From TMED26 sp002694075 (lineage in GTDB: Bacteria > Pseudomonadota > Alphaproteobacteria > Thalassobaculales > Thalassobaculaceae), in assembly GCA_036160575.1 (NCBI GenBank), contig JAYYDT010000046.1:1-24555 (forward strand): a DNA stretch of 24,555 nt. The letters are read 5' to 3'. The notes beneath the pieces were generated by a model. That model searched no databases. It saw only the letters and a list, made by a program, of their open reading frames with translations, and was not told the DNA's origin. Below, in pieces: positions 19,060-24,555 of the stretch. The number at the start of each line of letters is the position of its first letter. The first letter of the stretch is position 1. Both the position numbers and the translations under genes were made by a program.

Positions 19060-21066
19060 ATGCCCTCATCCGACGTCTCGTCCCTTTCCGCCGCGGTGCC
19101 GGCCCGAACCATGGCCAATGCCCTGCGCGCGCTGGCGATGGACGCGGTACAAGCGGCCAACAGCGGACATCCAGGCATGCCAATGGGCATGGCCGATGTC
19201 GCCACCGTTTTATTTACCGATTTTCTAAAATTCGATCCGACGGCGCCCGATTGGGCCGACCGTGATCGCTTCATCCTATCGGCCGGCCATGGTTCGATGC
19301 TGCTTTACGGGCTTTTGCATTTGACCGGTTATGACGATTTCCCGCTGGATGAGCTGAAAAAGTTTCGCCAACTCGGCGCGCGGACCGCCGGCCACCCGGA
19401 ATACGGCGTCGCCGGCGGCATCGAGACCACCACCGGTCCGCTCGGCCAAGGCTTCGCCAACGCCGTCGGCATGGCCCTGGCCGAACGCACCTTGGCCGCC
19501 CGTTGGGGCGACGACCTGGTTGATCACCGCACCTATGTGATCGCCGGCGACGGTTGCCTCATGGAGGGCATCAGCCAGGAAGCGATTTCACTGGCCGGCC
19601 ATCACAAGCTGTCGAAACTGATCGTCCTCTTCGACGACAACGGCATCTCCATCGATGGGCCGGTGTCGCTCACCACCTCGGACGATCAATTGGCCCGTTT
19701 CGCCGCCTCGGGTTGGGCCTGCCAGGCGATTGACGGCCACGACCCGGCGGCCATCGCCGACGCGTTGCGCGCCGCTCAAAACAGTGATCGCCCGGTGTTG
19801 ATCGCCTGCCGCACGGTGATCGGCTATGGCGCGCCCAACAAGGCCGGCGGCGCCGGCGCGCATGGCGCCCCCCTGGGCGACGATGAGATCGCGGCGACGC
19901 GCGCGGCACTCGGCTGGTCCCATCCGCCGTTCGACATTCCCGACGACGTTCGCGCCGCCTGGACCGCCACCGGCGGCCGCGGCCAAGCCGCCCGCGCCGC
20001 GTGGCAGGCGCGGGTGTCGGCGGCGCCCAACGGTTCCGATTTCACCGCCGCGTTGACCTGCCCGACCGAAGCCGCGGTGCCGGCGATCGCCGCGTTAAAG
20101 GCCGACCTGGCCGAAGAGCCGCCGAAAATCGCCAGCCGCGTGGCCTCGCAAAACGCCATCGAGGCGCTGGTCGCGGCGGTTCCCAGCTTGATTGTCGGTT
20201 CCGCCGATTTGACCGGCTCCAACAATACCAAAGTGTCGGCGATGACGCCGATCACCGCCGATCAACCGGATGGCAACTACCTCTATTACGGCGTGCGCGA
20301 ACACGCCATGGCGGCGGCGATGAACGGCATGGCCCTGCACGGCGGCGTGATCCCGGCCGGCGGGACGTTTTTGGTGTTCACCGATTATTGCCGCCCGTCC
20401 ATCCGCTTGGCGGCGCTGATGGGGCTCGGTTGCATTTATGTGATGACCCACGATTCCATCGGTCTTGGCGAAGACGGCCCGACACATCAGCCCGTCGAAC
20501 ATTTGGCCGCCCTGCGCGCGATTCCCAACCTCAATGTCTATCGACCCGCCGACGCGGTTGAGACCGCCGAGTGTTGGGCGGCGGCCGTGACCGACCGCGC
20601 CTCGCCTTCGGTGCTGGCCCTCAGTCGGCAAGGCTTGCCGCCGCAGCGCACCGATTCACGCGCCGACAACCCGTGCCTCGCGGGCGGCTATGTGCTGACC
20701 CCGGAAAGCGCCGGGCCACGCCAGGTGACCCTGGTCGCCAGTGGCTCGGAAGTGGCTTTGGCCAATGACGCGCGAACCGTGTTGGAGGGCGAAGGCATCG
20801 CCACCGCGGTGGTCTCGATGCCATGCCTCGACCGCTTCTTGACGATGGAGGCGGCCTATCAAGACAGCGTGGTGCCGCCCGGCGTCGCCCTGGTCGTGGT
20901 CGAAGCCGGCGTCCGCCAGTGCTGGGACCGCTTGCTGGGCCGTGATGGCGCCTTTGTCGGCATGTCCGGTTTCGGCGAGTCGGCGCCGGCCGGCGATTTG
21001 TTCGAACATTTCGGGATCACCGCCGACGCGGTCGCGGCGGCGGCGCGCGCTCAACTGGCCGGCTGA
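19060..21066 (+). CDS. tkt: Transketolase
   Basis: This encodes a 668-aa thiamine-diphosphate enzyme that moves two-carbon units between sugar phosphates in the pentose phosphate and Calvin-type pathways. SGHPGMPMGMADV (about residues 35-47), AGDGCLMEGISQEA (ThDP/metal motif, about 160-173), FDDNGISIDG (about 190-199), YYGVREHAMAAAMNG (about 407-421; catalytic Glu) and GEDGPTHQPVEHLAAL (about 468-483; phosphate-binding His) appear in order. Length is full. GAAGTGAG lies upstream of the ATG. gap starts 46 bases after its stop; tkt-gap order is common in alphaproteobacteria. Confidence 0.96.
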   Translation: MPSSDVSSLSAAVPARTMANALRALAMDAVQAANSGHPGMPMGMADVATVLFTDFLKFDPTAPDWADRDRFILSAGHGSMLLYGLLHLTGYDDFPLDELKKFRQLGARTAGHPEYGVAGGIETTTGPLGQGFANAVGMALAERTLAARWGDDLVDHRTYVIAGDGCLMEGISQEAISLAGHHKLSKLIVLFDDNGISIDGPVSLTTSDDQLARFAASGWACQAIDGHDPAAIADALRAAQNSDRPVLIACRTVIGYGAPNKAGGAGAHGAPLGDDEIAATRAALGWSHPPFDIPDDVRAAWTATGGRGQAARAAWQARVSAAPNGSDFTAALTCPTEAAVPAIAALKADLAEEPPKIASRVASQNAIEALVAAVPSLIVGSADLTGSNNTKVSAMTPITADQPDGNYLYYGVREHAMAAAMNGMALHGGVIPAGGTFLVFTDYCRPSIRLAALMGLGCIYVMTHDSIGLGEDGPTHQPVEHLAALRAIPNLNVYRPADAVETAECWAAAVTDRASPSVLALSRQGLPPQRTDSRADNPCLAGGYVLTPESAGPRQVTLVASGSEVALANDARTVLEGEGIATAVVSMPCLDRFLTMEAAYQDSVVPPGVALVVVEAGVRQCWDRLLGRDGAFVGMSGFGESAPAGDLFEHFGITADAVAAAARAQLAG

Positions 21067-21112
21067 GGTAATTTCAATGTTGATAACAAAAGAATTGGGG
21101 AGGAAGTGAGAC

Positions 21113-22126
21113 ATGGCTCACGTGAATGTCGCCATTAACGGCTTTGGCCGGATCGGCCGGTTGGTTCTGCGCGCGCTGGTGGAAAGCGGCCGCGATGATA
21201 TTCGGGTGGTGTCCATCAACGACCTTGGCCCGGTCGAAACCAACGCTCATTTGCTGCGCTGGGATTCCAACCATGGCCGCCTGGCCAGCGATGTCGTGGT
21301 CGATGGCGACACCATCGATGTTGGCCAGGGACCGATCAAGGTCACCGCCGAACGGGACCCGGCGCAACTGCCCCATGGCGCCAATGGCGTTGACATTGTG
21401 CTGGAATGCACCGGGCTGTTCACGAAACGCGAGGACGCCGCCAAGCATATCGCCGCCGGAGCCAAAAAGGTGATTGTCTCGGCGCCCGCCAGCGGCGCCG
21501 ACCTGACGGTGGTTTACGGCGTCAACCACCAGCAACTCACCGCCGATCACGCGGTCATTTCCAACGCCTCCTGCACCACTAACTGCTTGGCGCCGGTGGC
21601 CCATGTGCTGAACCAGGCGATTGGCATTGAACGTGGCTATATGACCACCATTCACGCTTTCACCGGCGACCAGCCGACCCTCGACGTGATGCACAAGGAT
21701 CTGTACCGCGGGCGGTCGGCCGGCAGCTCGATGATCCCAACCTCGACCGGCGCCGCCAAAGCGGTCGGCCTGGTACTGCCTGAGTTGGCCGGCAAGCTGG
21801 ACGGCACCGCGATTCGGGTGCCGACGTCTAATGTCAGCCTCATCGACTTCAAGTTCATCCCCAAAGCGGCGACGACGGTTGACGCGGTCAACGCGGCGGT
21901 CGTGGCGGCCGCCGGCGAGGGGCCGCTGAAAGGCATCCTCGGCGTCAACGATCAGCCTTTGGTGTCGATCGACTTCAACCATAATCCCCATAGCTCGACC
22001 TTTGACCTCAACCAAACGCAGGTGATCGAAGGCAACCTGGTGCGCGTGCTGAGCTGGTACGACAATGAGTGGGGTTTTTCGAACCGCATGTTGGATACAA
22101 CCGCCGCGCTGGCCCAAACCCTGTAA
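21113..22126 (+). CDS. gap: Glyceraldehyde-3-phosphate dehydrogenase, type I
   Basis: This encodes a 337-aa tetrameric glycolytic/gluconeogenic enzyme. INGFGRIGRLVLRAL near the start binds NAD, NASCTTNCLAPVAHVLN (Cys near residue 154) is the active site, YMTTIHAFTGDQPTLD carries the catalytic His, and SWYDNEWGFSNRMLD closes the family signature. Asp in SINDLG near residue 35 suggests NAD rather than NADP use, although the residues after it vary. A GGGAGGAAG site lies before the ATG. It is followed by an aldolase gene rather than pgk. Confidence 0.96.
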   Translation: MAHVNVAINGFGRIGRLVLRALVESGRDDIRVVSINDLGPVETNAHLLRWDSNHGRLASDVVVDGDTIDVGQGPIKVTAERDPAQLPHGANGVDIVLECTGLFTKREDAAKHIAAGAKKVIVSAPASGADLTVVYGVNHQQLTADHAVISNASCTTNCLAPVAHVLNQAIGIERGYMTTIHAFTGDQPTLDVMHKDLYRGRSAGSSMIPTSTGAAKAVGLVLPELAGKLDGTAIRVPTSNVSLIDFKFIPKAATTVDAVNAAVVAAAGEGPLKGILGVNDQPLVSIDFNHNPHSSTFDLNQTQVIEGNLVRVLSWYDNEWGFSNRMLDTTAALAQTL

Positions 22127-22160
22127 GCGCCGGCTGCGCGCCCGAAGGAGATCTCGCCCC

Positions 22161-23090
22161 ATGAAAATCACCCAACGCGTCAAACGCATTCTCGACAATT
22201 ACGAAGCCGACTCGCCAGGCACCAAGGCCAACCTCGCCCGCATTTTGATGCAAGGTAAACTGGGCGGCAGTGGCCGGCTGGTGATCTTGCCGGTCGACCA
22301 AGGTTTCGAGCATGGCCCGGCGCGGAGCTTCGCGCCCAACCCGGAGGGCTACGACCCGCACTACCACTTCCGCTTGGCGATTGACGCCGGCTTATCGGCC
22401 TATGCGGCGCCGCTCGGCATGTTGGAGGCCGGCGCCGATAGCTTCGCCGGGCAGATCCCGACGATCATGAAGGTCAACAGCGCCAATTCCTTGTCTCGCG
22501 ACAAAGCGGCGCCGGTGCAGGCCATCACCGGTTCGGTGCAGGAGGCGCTGCGCCTGGGGTGCGCGGCCATCGGTTTCACCATCTACCCCGGCTCCGACGG
22601 CGCCTATGACATGATGGGCCAAATTCAGGAAATGGCCGAAGAGGCCAAAGCCTGCGGTTTAGCCGTGGTGGTCTGGTCCTATCCGCGCGGCGGCGACCTG
22701 TCCAAAGAGGGCGAGACGGCGGTCGACATCGTCGCCTATGCCGCCCATATGGCGGCCCTTCTCGGCGCCCATATCATCAAGGTTAAACCGCCGACCGCCC
22801 ATCTCGAATTGGCCGCCGCCAAAAAAGCCTATGAGGCCAATGCGATCAAAATCGACACCTTGGCCGACCGCATCGCCCATGTCGTGCAGGCCACTTTCAA
22901 CGGCCGCCGCATCGTGGTGTTCTCGGGCGGTGAGGCCAAGGACCTGGACGGCCTGCTGGGCGAGATTCGCCAATTGTACCAGGGCGGCGCCTCGGGCTCG
23001 ATCATCGGCCGCAACACCTTCCAGCGGCCGCGTGAGGAAGCCATCGCCATGCTCAACACGATCATTGACATCTACAAGGGCAAGGCGTGA
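22161..23090 (+). CDS. Class I fructose-bisphosphate aldolase (FbaB/DhnA type)
   Basis: This encodes a 309-aa aldolase that cleaves fructose-1,6-bisphosphate to dihydroxyacetone phosphate and glyceraldehyde-3-phosphate through a Schiff base. VILPVDQGFEHGPARSF (about residues 42-58) and AAIGFTIYPGSDGAYDMM (about 135-152) are family blocks, and the Schiff-base Lys is in AHIIKVKPPT (about 203-212). The end ASGSIIGRNTFQRPREEA (about 279-296) binds phosphate. This is the archaeal-type class I enzyme, not the zinc class II enzyme. GAAGGAG precedes the ATG. Its stop overlaps the thiE start by four bases (GTGA). Confidence 0.93.
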   Translation: MKITQRVKRILDNYEADSPGTKANLARILMQGKLGGSGRLVILPVDQGFEHGPARSFAPNPEGYDPHYHFRLAIDAGLSAYAAPLGMLEAGADSFAGQIPTIMKVNSANSLSRDKAAPVQAITGSVQEALRLGCAAIGFTIYPGSDGAYDMMGQIQEMAEEAKACGLAVVVWSYPRGGDLSKEGETAVDIVAYAAHMAALLGAHIIKVKPPTAHLELAAAKKAYEANAIKIDTLADRIAHVVQATFNGRRIVVFSGGEAKDLDGLLGEIRQLYQGGASGSIIGRNTFQRPREEAIAMLNTIIDIYKGKA

Positions 23091-23731
23091 GCGATCCCAC
23101 GCCAAGCACCGAGATTTACCTGATCACGCCGCCGGCCTTTTCGCCGGCGGCGTTTGTCGATGACCTGGCCGCCGCCCTCGACGGCGGCCCGGTGGCCTGC
23201 CTGCAATTGCGCATGAAAGACGTCGATGACGACGCCATTCGCGCGGCCGCCGCCGCGATTCTGCCGGTGGCCCATGCCCGCGGGGTGCCCGTGTTAATGA
23301 ACGACCGCCCCGATCTCGCCGCCGAGACCGGCTGCGACGGCGTGCACATCGGCCAGGAAGACAGCCCCTATGCGGCGGCACGCACCCTGCTCGGCGCCCA
23401 AGCGATGATCGGTGTCACCTGTCACGACTCCCGACATTTGGCCATGACGGCGGCCGAACACGGCGCCGACTACGTCGCCTTCGGCGCCTTCTTCGGCACC
23501 GCCACGAAAGAGGTGCGCCACCACGCCGAACCGGATTTGCTGGCTTGGTGGTCGGATATCGCGGTGGTCCCGGCGGTCGCCATCGGCGGCATTACCGCCG
23601 ATAATTGCGCGCCCTTGGTGCGCGCCGGCGCCGATTTCCTGGCGGTTGTCGGCGCGGTTTGGCACCATCCCGCCGGCCCGGCCGCCGGCGTCGACGCCCT
23701 GCACCAAGCGATCGGCGCGGCGCGGACCTGA
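23087..23731 (+). CDS. thiE: Thiamine-phosphate synthase family protein
   Basis: This encodes a 214-aa TIM-barrel protein with a GTG start overlapping the fba stop. The ThiE sequence of motifs is present: LQLRMKDVDDDAIRAAA (substrate-phosphate region, about residues 41-57), VLMNDRPDLAAETGCDGVHI (about 67-90), GQEDSP, GVTCHD (about 108-113), DYVAFGAFFGT (about 128-138), and VAIGGIT near 165. The enzyme couples HMP-pyrophosphate with THZ-phosphate to make thiamine phosphate. Its coupling to fba and neighbourhood with the ThDP enzyme transketolase is notable. A TenI-like role without synthase activity cannot be excluded. Confidence 0.9.
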   Translation: MSDPTPSTEIYLITPPAFSPAAFVDDLAAALDGGPVACLQLRMKDVDDDAIRAAAAAILPVAHARGVPVLMNDRPDLAAETGCDGVHIGQEDSPYAAARTLLGAQAMIGVTCHDSRHLAMTAAEHGADYVAFGAFFGTATKEVRHHAEPDLLAWWSDIAVVPAVAIGGITADNCAPLVRAGADFLAVVGAVWHHPAGPAAGVDALHQAIGAART

Positions 23732-23834
23732 CCGCGGCCTATCGGACCGGCCTTGAAACCTGATTGTCACCGTGGGTGCGGCTTGTTACAACCCGCCGGC
23801 ATCGACTGACTTCAACGACAGAGCGGCACTTCCG

Positions 23835-24395
23835 ATGAAAATCAATGGCAACGCGATCCGCCCCGGCAATGTGATCGAGCACAAGGAGCGGTTATGGGTG
23901 GCGGTCAAGATCAACGCGGTCAAACCGGGCAAGGGCGGCGCCTTCGCCCAGGTCGAATTGCGTGACATCCGCGACGGCACCAAGTTGAACGAGCGGTTTC
24001 GCGCCACCGAGACGGTCGAACGCGTGCAGCTTGAGCAACGCGACAGCCAATACCTGTTCAGCGATGATGATTTCGTCACCTTCATGGATTCCGAAACTTT
24101 CGACCAGGTGAGCGTGCCAACCGCCAACTTGGGCGAGCAAGCGGCCTATCTGCAAGACGGCATGCAAGTCATCATCGAAAGCTACGAGGGCGAGCCGCTG
24201 TCGGTGCAATTGCCCGACACGGTGGACATGGAAGTGGTCGAGGCCGACGCGGTGGTTAAAGGGCAGACCGCGTCCTCGTCCTACAAGCCGGCGATTTTGG
24301 AAAACGGCGTTAAGGTAATGGTGCCGCCGCATATCGAGGCGGGCACCCGCATCGTCGTCAAGCCATCCGACGGTACGTACGTCGGCAAGGCCTAA
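23835..24395 (+). CDS. efp: Translation elongation factor P
   Basis: This encodes a 186-aa, three-domain EF-P that rescues ribosomes stalled at proline runs. The KOW-like first domain ends in VKPGKGGAFAQVELRDI, where the tip Lys (residue 33) is the position modified by EpmA-type lysylation in many bacteria. The OB domains follow, with DGTYVGKA at the end. Length is typical. The start at 23835 (MKINGNAIRPGN) matches the family; a frame starting at 23772 is longer than needed. The ribosome-binding site is weak. Confidence 0.96.
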   Translation: MKINGNAIRPGNVIEHKERLWVAVKINAVKPGKGGAFAQVELRDIRDGTKLNERFRATETVERVQLEQRDSQYLFSDDDFVTFMDSETFDQVSVPTANLGEQAAYLQDGMQVIIESYEGEPLSVQLPDTVDMEVVEADAVVKGQTASSSYKPAILENGVKVMVPPHIEAGTRIVVKPSDGTYVGKA

Positions 24396-24396
24396 G

Positions 24397-24555
24397 ATGG
24401 CCGCCCGCTCGGCAATCATCAATGTGATCACCAAAGCCTGTTACAAGGCCGCGCGGCCATTGGTGCGCGACTTTGGTGAAGTTGAAAAACTCCAAGTCTC
24501 GCGCAAAGGGCCCGGTGATTTCGTCAGCAAGGCCGATATCCGCACCGACCGCATT
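24397..24555 (+). CDS. Inositol monophosphatase family protein (partial, cut by the window end)
   Basis: The ATG at 24397 follows the efp stop with one base between. The 53 codons present read MAARSAIINVITKACYKAA, then VRDFGEVEKLQVSRKGPGDF, VSKADIRTDRI. The 'KGPGDFVSKAD' segment is the N-terminal hallmark of the SuhB/inositol-monophosphatase family (KGxxDxVTxAD), ahead of the metal site, which is beyond the window. efp and this gene appear to form one operon. The substrate (inositol-phosphate, sugar phosphate or 3'-phosphoadenosine phosphate) cannot be decided from the visible part. Confidence 0.85.
   Translation, partial: MAARSAIINVITKACYKAARPLVRDFGEVEKLQVSRKGPGDFVSKADIRTDRI

Noticed and set aside
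21074..22198. 374-codon minus-strand open frame across gap
   Set aside because: It is a long antisense shadow of gap caused by codon bias; the translation is low-complexity Gly/Val/His/Arg text.

Overview
The window looks like chromosomal DNA from an alphaproteobacterium, probably Rhodospirillales-like. This rests on the G+C-rich core genes (tkt-gap-fba-thiE-efp; zapA / 6S RNA / 5-formyl-THF cyclo-ligase), on DUF4164 next to zapA, and on protein style. No 16S rRNA or other taxonomic marker is present, so the lineage is an inference.

Region 1 (1 to about 4,000) is visibly richer in A+T and is an accessory, partly decayed island. It opens with the 3' end of a fumarylacetoacetate-hydrolase-family gene. 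It then holds a 3' tRNA-Thr(GGU) fragment that looks like an attachment site, preceded by a phased direct repeat. Two different broken tyrosine integrases follow: one has lost its catalytic Tyr, the other carries two in-frame stops. Between and after them sit small intact genes, several of which are paralogous: 1266-1589 with 2829-3143, and 2095-2403 with 6139-6465. A minus-strand gene at 3376-3729 has a decayed second copy at 203-322, and both copies share a leader with a conserved box, a hairpin and short TTC..GAA repeats.

Region 2 (about 4,300 to 9,210) is a string of small plus-strand genes, mostly families of compact alpha/beta proteins: RidA, a DUF1330-like protein, an orphan 99-aa protein, a second copy of the 'barrel gene + 36-codon ORF' unit, DUF2237, a GFA-type zinc protein, a FolB-like dihydroneopterin aldolase and an ABM-type monooxygenase. 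Long spacers and frameshifted small ORFs suggest an accessory zone rather than one tight operon.

Region 3 (9,360 to 16,500) holds core and housekeeping genes: Fe superoxide dismutase and a cupin, tRNA-Leu(UAA), the TrkH potassium transporter, FolE, ApaG, an SDR oxidoreductase, and an EutB-like PLP dehydratase convergent with and overlapping the SDR gene.

Region 4 (15,495 to 18,746, minus strand) reads DUF4164 - zapA - 6S RNA - 5-formyl-THF cyclo-ligase - YmdB-type phosphoesterase - EutB-like dehydratase, closely packed.

Region 5 (19,060 to 24,555, plus strand) is central carbon metabolism followed by translation: transketolase, GAPDH, class I (FbaB/DhnA-type) aldolase, ThiE, EF-P and the start of an inositol-monophosphatase-family gene cut by the window end. 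pgk, often found between gap and fba in alphaproteobacteria, is absent here.

The most unusual material is the 1-6.6 kb mosaic: att-like tRNA fragment, dead integrases, duplicated gene units and shared palindromes.
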